From: Polyangiaceae bacterium
GTDB lineage: Bacteria > Myxococcota_A > Polyangia > Polyangiales > Polyangiaceae
DNA length: 64,000 bases
Direction of reading: 5' to 3'
NCBI GenBank assembly: GCA_020633235.1
Contig: JACKEA010000004.1
Location: 372,001 to 436,000, forward strand
Position 1 is the first letter of the stretch; each line of letters begins with the position of its first letter. The position numbers and the translations under genes are program-made. A model generated the notes under the pieces. The model was not told the origin of the DNA. It made no database searches and saw only the letters and a list, made by a program, of their open reading frames with translations. Of the stretch, positions 8,421-16,731 are shown in pieces.

Positions 8421-9086
8421 ATGTCCCCTCCGGAGCTGGTGTGCGGCCGCTCACGGGCCTTCATTGCCTGTGCGTTGCTGACCGCGGCATCTACTCTGGT
8501 GGCTTGCGCACGCAAGGAACACTCCTCCGCGGCCAATCCCGAATCACCCCCTACCCCCAGTTCCACGGATCCGACACCCCTGGCGCCTTTCGGACCGGCG
8601 CCCACGTCCAGTTCTAGGGATGTGACGCCCTCGGCGCCTTCCGGACCGGCGCCCGAAAACGTGGAGAGCAGGCGCGATTCGTTGTCTCCGGAAGTACGGC
8701 GGCACCGTGAGCTGTGCGACGACGGCACCTACGAGAGCTGCGCCAGTCTTGGCTGGGCGTATTACACAGGGGAGGGCGCCCCGCTCGATCACCCAAGAGC
8801 GCATGAGCTTTTCGATCGAGCGTGCTCCCATCATGTGGAGCGTGGCTGCGTGCCGCTGGGCTACATGTACCAGACGGGAGACGTCGTTCCGAAGGATCTC
8901 GAGCGAGCGGTTTCGCTACTCACGCCGGCGTGTCAGCGAGGTAAGGCTCAGGTGTGCATCGGACTCGGGGAGCTATACGAGAAGGAGAGGGGCGACCCCA
9001 GAACCGCCATCCAGTGGTTTCACAAGGCGTGTGCGGGTGGCGCAAGTGCGGGGTGCGCCGCCGAGCAGCGATTGCGGGCGAAGTAG
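8421..9086 (+). CDS. Lipoprotein with Sel1-like repeats
   Basis: An ATG at 8421 gives 221 residues. A signal peptide ends in a lipobox (STLVACAR, Cys about 29). It is followed by a Pro/Ser/Thr-rich linker with a duplicated segment (LAPFGPAPTSSSRDVT / SAPSGPAPEN). The C-terminal half holds Cys-containing Sel1-type repeats: SCASLGWAYYTGEGAPLDHP, GCVPLGYMYQTGDVVPKD and VCIGLGELYEKERGD. Such proteins act as solenoid adaptors for protein contacts at the cell envelope. The longer upstream frame is a shadow of the preceding gene. Confidence 0.82.
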   Translation: MSPPELVCGRSRAFIACALLTAASTLVACARKEHSSAANPESPPTPSSTDPTPLAPFGPAPTSSSRDVTPSAPSGPAPENVESRRDSLSPEVRRHRELCDDGTYESCASLGWAYYTGEGAPLDHPRAHELFDRACSHHVERGCVPLGYMYQTGDVVPKDLERAVSLLTPACQRGKAQVCIGLGELYEKERGDPRTAIQWFHKACAGGASAGCAAEQRLRAK

Positions 9087-9158
9087 CAGGACACCGCCGC
9101 CTATGTGGGGACGGCTTCCGACCTTCAACACTCGACCCCGGACTTGGTCTGGACCGGC

Positions 9159-9182
9159 GAGGTTCCGCGGCGGACCAACAAT
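9159..9182 (-). repeat. REP-like palindromic element, copy C
   Basis: On the minus strand it reads ATTGTTGGTCCGCCGCGG then AACCTC. It lies between convergent genes, 46 nt beyond the stop of the FGE-like gene at 9228 and in that gene's direction. Confidence 0.75.
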
Positions 9183-9227
9183 CCCCCGAGGAAGATCATC
9201 GAACGACGGGCGGGGCGGCGCGACGTG

Positions 9228-10064
9228 TCACAGGCTCGCGGCGCAGCGGAACCCGAGCGTCGGGAGACGGTCCCCCGCGTGGGCGGAGCTGCGCCGCTTG
9301 GCGCGCATGTCGTCGACGTTCGTCGTGGCGAAGCTCGCGCCGCGGATCACGTACAGCGTGCCCTCCTTCGGCGGCTCCGGATACGGCCCGTAGCGCGTGT
9401 CCGTCCATTCCGAGACGTTGCCGCCGAGATCGCGGAGGCCGAACGCCTCTTCGATCTTGGCGCCCACGTGGCATGGTCCGCGCGTGTGCTGCCAGCAAGC
9501 CACGGAATCACTCGGCGGCGCGGCGCCCCAGGGGTACGCGAGGCTGTCGAGGCCACCGGTGGCGGCCCACTCCCATTCCTTCTCCGTGGGCAGCCGATGG
9601 CCCTTCCACGCGCAGTACTTCTTCGCCGCGGCCAGGTCGACGCAGTTGGCGGGGAGATCGGCGTCGTTGGCGGAGCGCGCGCTGCAGGTCACGCTCAGCT
9701 TTTCGTCCGGCGCTTCCTGGCTCTCGAGCTTGGCGTCCTTGGGGAGCGCGTCGCAGATGCCGTTCTTCACGCAGGCGCCGTAGTCGGCCGCGCTCACTTC
9801 CCGCTCGGCGAAGCAGAAGTCTGCGACCTGCACCTTGTGCTCCGGGCGCTCGTCCTTCTCGCCCCGGCGTTCCGGCGAGCCCATGTACAGCTCGCCTCCA
9901 GCGACGCGTTGCATGCCTGCGGGGCAGCCGCCCGACGTTTCGGGCGGGGCGGGCTTCGGCGCGGTCTCGGTGGCTGCGGCGCTCGGCAGCGGCTTGGGCG
10001 CGACGGGCTCCGGCGCGGCGCCGCCGCAGGAGGTGAGCAGCACGAAGAAGAGAAGTCGGCGCAT
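9228..10064 (-). CDS. Lipoprotein with formylglycine-generating enzyme (SUMF1) domain
   Basis: This 278-residue protein has a short lipoprotein signal (LLFFVLLTSCGG), a Pro/Ala linker and an FGE-sulfatase-type domain starting at GGCPAGMQRVAGGELYMGS. Further family marks are CFAEREVSAADYGACV, GHRLPTEKEWEWAATGG, AFGLRDLGGNVSEWTD, YVIRGASFATT and the terminal LGFRCAASL. In myxobacteria this fold is often a carbohydrate- or protein-binding module rather than a true sulfatase activator, so catalysis is not assumed. It starts 3 bp after the preceding Cys-rich lipoprotein gene, which is upstream in transcription, so the two form an operon. Confidence 0.85.
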   Translation of the reverse strand: MRRLLFFVLLTSCGGAAPEPVAPKPLPSAAATETAPKPAPPETSGGCPAGMQRVAGGELYMGSPERRGEKDERPEHKVQVADFCFAEREVSAADYGACVKNGICDALPKDAKLESQEAPDEKLSVTCSARSANDADLPANCVDLAAAKKYCAWKGHRLPTEKEWEWAATGGLDSLAYPWGAAPPSDSVACWQHTRGPCHVGAKIEEAFGLRDLGGNVSEWTDTRYGPYPEPPKEGTLYVIRGASFATTNVDDMRAKRRSSAHAGDRLPTLGFRCAASL

Positions 10065-10067
10065 GGC

Positions 10068-10778
10068 TCAGAAGCAGTAGCTCAGCTTGGTGCCCCCAGC
10101 GTACAGGGCAGGGTTGAACTGACCGAGACAATAGTAGAGGCCCTGACACTGGGCGTTGGTGGTGCAGTACTGGATGCAGTGCAGGTAGCCCGAGAACTCC
10201 TGGGCGCAGGCGAAGCCCGGAGCGCACTCGGCGTGAGAGGAGCACAGCTGCTCGAAGCCCTTGCCGCCGCTCGCAACGCAGGTCGTCGCGCCGGAGGTGG
10301 ACGGGATGCAGGTTTCGCCCGGCGCGCAGGGGGAGAAGGGCGCGCCCGCGAGGGGATCGATGGGATTGCAGGTTCCAAGGCCGCCGCCGGTGCCCGCGGT
10401 GCCCGCCGTGCCGGCGGTGCCGGCGCTGCCCGCGGTGCCGCCACTGCCCGCGGTGCCGCCACTGCCCGCGGTTCCTCCGCTGCCCGCCGCGCCGGAAGCG
10501 CCCCCACTGCCCGCGCTGCCACCGCCACTGCCACCCAGGCCGACGCACTCGCAGGCGTCGAAGCCCGAGCCATCGCCGCGACAGGTCTGCACGCCCTGCT
10601 CGCCCCCCAAGCACAAGCACAGCTCCTGCTTGCCCGGCGTGCACGCCGTGTTGCTCTTGTCGATGCCCGCGTCCGCCGGCGCCTGGCCGCCGTTGCCCAC
10701 GTCTTCTTCCCCGGACGCACAGGCGACGGGGATCGAGGCGATCGACGCCGCGAGCAGGAGCAGTCGAAGGAGCTTCAC
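10068..10778 (-). CDS. Cys-rich lipoprotein with Gly-Ser-Thr-Ala repeat linker
   Basis: I chose the GTG at 10778, which gives a compact signal peptide with a lipobox (SIPVACAS). An 18-bp DNA repeat in the middle encodes a linker of SGGTAG-like units (about residues 80-130). It is flanked by a Cys-rich N-terminal module (CTPGKQELCLCLGGEQGVQTC) and a C-terminal module with eight or more Cys (CSSHAECAPGFACAQ, CIQYCTTNAQCQGLYYC). This architecture is typical of Polyangia surface lipoproteins. Its function is unknown. It precedes the FGE-like lipoprotein gene by 3 bp. Confidence 0.78.
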   Translation of the reverse strand: MKLLRLLLLAASIASIPVACASGEEDVGNGGQAPADAGIDKSNTACTPGKQELCLCLGGEQGVQTCRGDGSGFDACECVGLGGSGGGSAGSGGASGAAGSGGTAGSGGTAGSGGTAGSAGTAGTAGTAGTGGGLGTCNPIDPLAGAPFSPCAPGETCIPSTSGATTCVASGGKGFEQLCSSHAECAPGFACAQEFSGYLHCIQYCTTNAQCQGLYYCLGQFNPALYAGGTKLSYCF

Positions 10779-10953
10779 AGTCTCAGTATAGGGGAGCGGC
10801 CGGGAGAACACGCCCTTCGCCACCGCCTCGGTGATCTGCAGGGCTCGGGCGAACCAGCGCGTTTTCGGGCCCTTAGGCCGGTAGCGCCGGGGAAATCGGC
10901 GCCGCTAAGTTGAAAAGGCCGCCGTCGTGCTGCAACGTGGGGTCCGTTTCGCG

Positions 10954-12135
10954 ATGCGTGCCGTTTCGTCCACAAATCGCTGGCGCACGTTGGGCGCCGT
11001 GCTCTTCGTGCTGTTCTCCGGCGTGTTCTTTGCGCTCCCGGCGGGCGCCAAGGGCAAGGTCCACGAGGTCAAGAAGGGCGGCTCCCTGTGGGCCATCGCC
11101 CACCGCTACGGCGTGACCGTGGCCGCGCTGCGGGAGAAGAACGGCCTCGAGAAGGGCGACCCCATCGTCCCCGGGCAGAAGCTCGAGATCCCCAGCAAGG
11201 ACTACAAGAGCGGCAAGAGCCGCCGCCGCACGGCTTCCGAAAACAAGAAAGCGGATTGGGTCGTCAAGAAGCCGCCGCCCAGCACGCAGGTGCAAAAGAC
11301 CGCCAAGGAGCGCGGCGTGAATCCCTGCAACACGCCGGACCCGGGTTGGGGCGTGTACGACCACTGGAGCCGCGCGCCCTCCATGGGCCAGATGATCTCG
11401 CCGCAGCGCGGCGGCATCTCCCGGAGCGGCCGCTTCGACGTGATGATCCACTTCCACGGCCACGAAGCCGTGCGCAAGGAGTGGGTGCAGGTGATGAACG
11501 GCACCGTGCTGGTCGGGATCGATCTCGGCATCGGCTCGGGGCCCTACAACGCCGCCTTCCAGTCCCCCAACGCCTTCAAGAAGCTGGTGGAGAGCGTCGA
11601 AGAGGCGATGGCGAAGAAGACCGGCAAGAAGAACGCGCGCGTTCGTCATGTCGGCCTCAGCAGCTGGAGCGCGGGCTACGGCGCCGTCCAGGAGATCATC
11701 AATCAGCCTTACGGCAAGAAGGTGGTCGACACGGTCATCCTGCTCGACGGCCTACACTCCGGCTACCAGGGCAACTCCCTGAACGAAGCGCAGCTCAAGC
11801 CCTTCACGGACTGGGCAAAGGAAGCGGCGCACGGTCGCAAGTTCATGTTCGTGAGCCACTCGTCGATCATTCCGCCGGGCTACGCCTCCACCACGGAGAC
11901 GGCGAACTTCCTCATCTCCAAGGTCGGCGGCCATCCGCGCAAGACGCGGCCGCGCAGCGCGGACCCAATGGGGCTGGACCTTATCAGCACGTACAACCGC
12001 GGCAATTTCCACGTACGCGGCTACGCCGGCAACGACAAGATGGATCACTGTGCGCACATCGGCCTGTACCGCGACGTGCTCAAGGTCCACGTGAAGCGCC
12101 GCTGGCGTTCGCCCCGCGGCTACAAGAAGAAGTAG
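10954..12135 (+). CDS. LysM-domain secreted protein with alpha/beta-hydrolase-like domain
   Basis: An N-terminal signal sequence ends near FFALPAGAKG. One LysM peptidoglycan-binding module follows (VKKGGSLWAIAHRYGVTVAA ... GDPIVPGQKLEIPS). The C-terminal domain of about 260 residues resembles an alpha/beta hydrolase. It has DVMIHFHGHEAVRKE, a serine-nucleophile-like elbow SSWSAGYGAVQEI, VILLDGLHSGY and a late His in DKMDHCAHIGLYRD. It probably acts on the cell wall or a periplasmic ester. A GTG nine codons upstream (10927) is an alternative start. It is convergent with the Rieske gene. Confidence 0.75.
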   Translation: MRAVSSTNRWRTLGAVLFVLFSGVFFALPAGAKGKVHEVKKGGSLWAIAHRYGVTVAALREKNGLEKGDPIVPGQKLEIPSKDYKSGKSRRRTASENKKADWVVKKPPPSTQVQKTAKERGVNPCNTPDPGWGVYDHWSRAPSMGQMISPQRGGISRSGRFDVMIHFHGHEAVRKEWVQVMNGTVLVGIDLGIGSGPYNAAFQSPNAFKKLVESVEEAMAKKTGKKNARVRHVGLSSWSAGYGAVQEIINQPYGKKVVDTVILLDGLHSGYQGNSLNEAQLKPFTDWAKEAAHGRKFMFVSHSSIIPPGYASTTETANFLISKVGGHPRKTRPRSADPMGLDLISTYNRGNFHVRGYAGNDKMDHCAHIGLYRDVLKVHVKRRWRSPRGYKKK

Positions 12136-12136
12136 A

Positions 12137-12586
12137 TCAGGAAGGAACCGCGGCGCGCGTGTCTGCGGACACGCGCTTGTCCGCGTTGACCGTGATGGCG
12201 CCGGCGGAGTCGATCGTCACCGCGTAATGGGGAAGCGGCGCGCCGGCGGGGCCGCGCAGCACGTTGCCGTCCACGTCGAACTCGGAGCCGTGGCAGGAGC
12301 ACACCAGGCTGTTGGCGCTGATGCTGCCGTCGCTCTTCATGTCGCATTGGGCGTGGGTGCAGATGGTGGACATGGCGTACACGCCTTGGTCGTCCAGAAT
12401 CACGACCACGGGCTGTGACAGCACGCGGGGAGCGCCGGGCTGCAGCCCTTGGACGTTGCCGCCGGAGAAGCTTCCGCTTGCTTCGGACTGACCGCCGGGC
12501 TTTGCGCCGCAGGCGCTGACGAGAGGAATCATGCTCACCGCGGCGCCGGCACCGACGACACGGAGAAAAGTCCGTCGAGATTGCAT
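12137..12586 (-). CDS. Tat-exported Rieske [2Fe-2S] protein
   Basis: This 149-residue protein has a twin-arginine signal (SRRTFLRVVGAGAA) that ends near a possible lipobox (LVSACGA). A Rieske cluster domain follows, with ligand motifs CTHAQC and CSCHGSEF, spaced as expected for the C-x-H...C-x2-H pattern. The terminal GAPLPHYAV segment is typical of small arsenite-oxidase/QcrA-like Rieske proteins. It is likely a periplasmic electron carrier. No cytochrome b or oxidase partner is adjacent, so its redox partner is unknown. Confidence 0.9.
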   Translation of the reverse strand: MQSRRTFLRVVGAGAAVSMIPLVSACGAKPGGQSEASGSFSGGNVQGLQPGAPRVLSQPVVVILDDQGVYAMSTICTHAQCDMKSDGSISANSLVCSCHGSEFDVDGNVLRGPAGAPLPHYAVTIDSAGAITVNADKRVSADTRAAVPS

Positions 12587-12635
12587 GCAGGGTCAGTAAC
12601 GGAACGCATGCAAAGCAGGCGTTGCATAACGCGTG

Positions 12636-15044
12636 TCAGCGCGGGAGCTTCTTCACCCACAGTGCGTAGTGCGGGTTCCGCGTTCCGTTCGGTGCAATGC
12701 GCTTGGCGGCCATCACGAAGCCAAAGGGCGCCGGCGTGAACGGGATGCGACAGCCCTCCTGCATCACCACGAAGGAAACCCCCTGGATCAACTCCCGCGC
12801 TTCTTCTGGTTTGCCGGGGCGGCGCGGCGCCGGATATTTCGTGCGTTCCGGCCCAAAAGACGGCACTCGCAAGTCTTCCAGGCGGTACACGCCGGTGGCA
12901 GGTCGGTTGGAACAAGTGAGCGCCAGCACTCGTTCGTCCTTGCGCTCCTTGGGCGCCTCCGGCGGCAGCTTCGCCACGTACCAGCCGGCCACGGCCTTGC
13001 GATCCACGACGTCGTTCTCCACGAAGTCGAAGAAGCGCAGATCGCCCGCCAGGGTATCGGCCCCCGCGGAACGCGTGCGCCACATCACGTGGGTCACGCC
13101 CAGATCCCGCAGCGCTCGATACACCTCCTGCGTGGACGCCATCAGGCCGTAGGACAGGCCGAACTGATCCATGCGGCTGTCCGCGACGCTGGCCACTCCC
13201 AAGCCCAAGTGGTCGTTCACCTCGTGGCGCAGCACGACCGCGTTCTTCGGCAGTGTCTTGCCGATCGCCACGTAGCTTTGCTCGAAGTCGAAGCGGTGCT
13301 CGTAGTTCTTCTTGAAGCCGGCTTGGATGAGGTCCATCACCCGCTTCGCCGGAGAGCCGGTCATGGCGTGGGTGCCGAAGAAGTACACGTCGCCGCCCCA
13401 CACGATCTGCAAACCCACGAGCCCCATCAGCGCGCTGCGCGTGATCCACCGTGAAGAGCGCCAAACCTTGCTGAGGGCGAAGGCCACGACCACGGCCATG
13501 AGCGGCGCCAGACCCTGCAGGTAGCGGTCCTGGTGGTGCACGTTGAACCAGGCAGCAATGCTCAGGTGGATCCACAGCACCAGGACCCAGGCCCAGCGCG
13601 TTCGCTTCAAGAACGGCAACGTGGCGAGCAGCAGCGTGAATAGAGAGCCGAACACCGGCACCGTGCCGTGGAACTGCTTGTAGTCATGAGGATCGAACGA
13701 GAACGTGAACAGCACCTTCGCGGTCTGGATCCACCCGTCCAGCCCCGGCGGTGGCCGCCACATCTCGTACTCGAGGGCGTACCAGCGGTAGAGATAAGCC
13801 GCATCCGGCGTCCAAGGGCGTCCGTGGAAGGTGCCCTGGAGCATCGGGTACATGGGATCGCCGTACCAGACCCAGTTCTTCAGCCACATCGGCGCCGTGA
13901 GCAGCAGCGAGCCCACCACGGCGGCCGCCGGACCCGCCAAGAAGTCCCAACGCTGCGCCTCCGGCAAGCGACCGCGGAAGCGCCGAACCGCGCTTCGCAC
14001 GATGCCTACCACCACCACCGCGACCGGAAACGGCACCAGCAGGAACGCAACCGTCTCCTTGGTGAGCACGGCGGCGGCCAGCAGCACGGAGAACAAGCCA
14101 CAGGCCGCCGCGCTGGGCCGGCGAAAGCAGCGCATCGTCATCAAGAAGATGGGCAGCGAGAGGATGGCGCCGATGTGATCCGCCCCCACGCTCAAGCTCG
14201 AGTCGTACAGGAGCACGCCCGGAAACAGGAAGCGCGCCACCCACACCACGCGAGGATCCGCGCTCGGAAACAGGCGCCGCACCGCCGCTGACACGCCCAG
14301 AACCGTGCCCACGGTGAAGATCCAGAACTCGAGGTGCGCACACAGAATGATGCGGTCGAACAGCAGCGAGGTCGGCGCCAGGAACGCCCAGCCGTACAAG
14401 TAGCTGGTGAAGTGGGGCCGGGCGCCGAAGAACCACCCTTCACCAAAGCGCGTGACGCCGCCGCGTGCGGCGTAGTTCTCCGCCAAGGTCAGGTGCTTCC
14501 ACCGAGAGTCGAACTGCACGTTGTGCGGCGTCAACGTGTAGAAGTAGATGAGCGCCAGCACGGCCAGGCCGAAGGCGATCATCACCAGCTTACCGGTGGT
14601 CAGTCGGCGGCTGCGTTTCGAAAGAGACAACAGCCGAGGGCCGACGCGCCGGAGGCTCTTCCATGCGGGGTAGCCGAAGATCGCCAGGAGCCCCAAGGGC
14701 AGCACGAAGAACGTGGCTCGGTGCCAGAGCCCGAGCAGGCCGAGCAAGAACATGCTCGCTTCGAACACGTAGAGCCCCACGGCGAAGCTCAACGTGAGGT
14801 GCTCCAGGAGCGGTACGTTGGTTCCGAGGGCGCGTCGCGTGACGGTGTGCCCCGCCACCAAGAAGCTCGCGAGCACCACGCCCACCGCGAGGTCTGGAAG
14901 GGCGTAATGCCAGAAGAGCCACTTCTGGATGGGGTAGTGGTGATGCACCACGTTCAGGAACACGCCCGCCGCCGCCACCAGGACGACGGCCAGCGCGGCG
15001 CGCCGAACGCGCGACAGCAGCACCTGTTCCCCGGGGTTCGTCAT
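12636..15044 (-). CDS. Large polytopic membrane protein, GT-C glycosyltransferase-like
   Basis: The 802-residue protein has about 11-13 hydrophobic helices across residues 15-520 and a soluble C-terminal region of about 270 residues. FYTLTPHNVQFDSRWKHL in an early loop, KETVAFLL and the YGDPMYPMLQG region resemble dolichyl-phosphate-mannose or oligosaccharyl transferase-like GT-C enzymes (family 39/83). A catalytic Asp of such enzymes would lie in the first large loop (FDSRW is a candidate). It probably transfers a sugar from a lipid carrier in the periplasm. No other glycan genes flank it directly. Confidence 0.65.
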   Translation of the reverse strand: MTNPGEQVLLSRVRRAALAVVLVAAAGVFLNVVHHHYPIQKWLFWHYALPDLAVGVVLASFLVAGHTVTRRALGTNVPLLEHLTLSFAVGLYVFEASMFLLGLLGLWHRATFFVLPLGLLAIFGYPAWKSLRRVGPRLLSLSKRSRRLTTGKLVMIAFGLAVLALIYFYTLTPHNVQFDSRWKHLTLAENYAARGGVTRFGEGWFFGARPHFTSYLYGWAFLAPTSLLFDRIILCAHLEFWIFTVGTVLGVSAAVRRLFPSADPRVVWVARFLFPGVLLYDSSLSVGADHIGAILSLPIFLMTMRCFRRPSAAACGLFSVLLAAAVLTKETVAFLLVPFPVAVVVVGIVRSAVRRFRGRLPEAQRWDFLAGPAAAVVGSLLLTAPMWLKNWVWYGDPMYPMLQGTFHGRPWTPDAAYLYRWYALEYEMWRPPPGLDGWIQTAKVLFTFSFDPHDYKQFHGTVPVFGSLFTLLLATLPFLKRTRWAWVLVLWIHLSIAAWFNVHHQDRYLQGLAPLMAVVVAFALSKVWRSSRWITRSALMGLVGLQIVWGGDVYFFGTHAMTGSPAKRVMDLIQAGFKKNYEHRFDFEQSYVAIGKTLPKNAVVLRHEVNDHLGLGVASVADSRMDQFGLSYGLMASTQEVYRALRDLGVTHVMWRTRSAGADTLAGDLRFFDFVENDVVDRKAVAGWYVAKLPPEAPKERKDERVLALTCSNRPATGVYRLEDLRVPSFGPERTKYPAPRRPGKPEEARELIQGVSFVVMQEGCRIPFTPAPFGFVMAAKRIAPNGTRNPHYALWVKKLPR

Positions 15045-15071
15045 GCGTCGCGGGCCCGTGATAGCAGAACT

Positions 15072-16664
15072 TCACGCGTAGCAGGCCAGGAGGCGCGCCG
15101 TCGTGTCGAGCAGGCGCTCCACGTTGGCCCGATCGAAGCGCGCGGGCTCCAGGGCCACCACGGCGCCGCCTGGCCGCGTCTCCACGATCCCCGTGAAGCC
15201 GGAGTTCCCCAGCAGCAGCCGAGCAGGGGAGGGTAGTGCCAGGTTCGCTTCTTGTTGGTCCGGCGCGGTAACCTCGAAGCGCGCCTCGAACCAGGCATCT
15301 CCAAGCACGCTCGTGGACTTCGGCTTGGAAGACACCAAGCTATCCAGCGCCTTGAGCCCTCGCGAGAGACCGTCGCCAATGCCGGTGATCTTCTTGGTGC
15401 GGAGCGCGATGTGATGGCGGACGCGCGGGCAGCCGATGAGCGCGATGAGCATGTGCGCTTCGCCGATGGCGCGACGCAGCTCGTCCTGGATGGCGACCTC
15501 CGCCACCAAGATTTCGGCATCGTGGATCCTGAGGCGCCCTTCCCGCACCACGGCGTGGATTGGGGGTACGTACTGATAGCGGCCCCAGCTCGCGTAGGTC
15601 TGGGGATCGCCGCCTTCGGTCACATGAATGCCGCGCTCTACCGCCCAAGCCAAGGCGTGGGCCGCCGGCGGCAAGGACGGGGCGCGCGGTGGTACGGACG
15701 GGGCTCGCGGTGGAGCTACGGCGACCTGCGGCGCTGCGGCGATCGGCGCCGCCGTTTGCGGAACCTCGGCTCGCAGGTTTCGCACGGCCTCCCCGGCGCT
15801 GGGCCACCGGCGCGTCGCGTCCAGATCGAGGCAGCGCGCGAGCCACGCGTCGAAACCCGCCGGCAAGGCGTGGCTCTGACTCGCCGCCCGTAGCGTGGCG
15901 GCGGGCAGCGGCTCGAGGAACACCTTCGCCGGCAGCTCCGCGAGGGTCTCCGCGCCCCAGAATTGCCCGGACGGCGCCCCCGTGAACAGCTCGTAGGCGA
16001 TGAGCCCGAGAGCCCACACGTCCGTTGCCGGTGACACCTGAGACGCGACGGCGCGCCCGTTCCGCTCTGCGATGGAGCGCCAGGTGGCGCCCAGCTGTTC
16101 TGGTGCGGCGTAGGCCGGAGTGCCGATCTGCGTCGCGGACTGCTGCACCGTTTCTGCCGCCTTGGCAATGCCGAAGTCGAGCACCTTGATGCGCGGACCC
16201 TGGCGGCCCTGGGTGACGAACAGGTTCTGCGGCTTGAGGTCACGGTGAATCACGCCCGCCGCGTGGGCTTGGTCCAGCGCTTCGGCGATTTGCTCCAGCA
16301 GCGAGATCGCGATCTCACGCGGCGGTGCACCGCTGCGGCCCAGGGTAGCGTCCAGCGTCTCTCCCTCCAGGAGCTCCATGGCCAAGAACGGCAGGCCGAG
16401 CTCGGGATCCACGCCGGCATCCAGCACGTCCACGATGTGCTCGCTGCGCCCGACGCGGGAAGCGACACGCGCCTCGCGCACGAACATCTCCCGCGCCGTA
16501 TCGTGGGCTGCCAGCTCCGGTCGCACCAGCTTGAGCGCCACGATGCGACCGGTCTCGGTGTGCTCTGCGCGCCACACCACCGCCATGCCGCCCTGCCCCA
16601 GGATCGACTCGAGGCGGTAGCGTCCGCCGACGACCATGCCTCGTTCGGGGCTTGTCCGCTGCAC
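15072..16664 (-). CDS. Ser/Thr protein kinase with unassigned C-terminal domain
   Basis: The kinase domain spans residues 12-300: glycine loop LGQGGMAVVW, Lys in IVALKLVRP, catalytic loop HRDLKPQN, DFGIAKA and APEQ. A Pro/Ala linker (about 305-345) leads to a C-terminal domain of about 185 residues with no membrane helix and no domain I recognise. It starts HALAWAVERGIHVTEGG, suggesting a ligand-sensing or effector domain. The start is GTG at 16664 or ATG at 16637. It is divergent from the sulfatase-like gene. Confidence 0.88.
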   Translation of the reverse strand: MQRTSPERGMVVGGRYRLESILGQGGMAVVWRAEHTETGRIVALKLVRPELAAHDTAREMFVREARVASRVGRSEHIVDVLDAGVDPELGLPFLAMELLEGETLDATLGRSGAPPREIAISLLEQIAEALDQAHAAGVIHRDLKPQNLFVTQGRQGPRIKVLDFGIAKAAETVQQSATQIGTPAYAAPEQLGATWRSIAERNGRAVASQVSPATDVWALGLIAYELFTGAPSGQFWGAETLAELPAKVFLEPLPAATLRAASQSHALPAGFDAWLARCLDLDATRRWPSAGEAVRNLRAEVPQTAAPIAAAPQVAVAPPRAPSVPPRAPSLPPAAHALAWAVERGIHVTEGGDPQTYASWGRYQYVPPIHAVVREGRLRIHDAEILVAEVAIQDELRRAIGEAHMLIALIGCPRVRHHIALRTKKITGIGDGLSRGLKALDSLVSSKPKSTSVLGDAWFEARFEVTAPDQQEANLALPSPARLLLGNSGFTGIVETRPGGAVVALEPARFDRANVERLLDTTARLLACYA

Positions 16665-16731
16665 GAGGGCATCCTACCGCGAGTTGTCGCGTTGCAAATC
16701 CGTCATGAAAAGCGCATGAAGATGTCGAAAA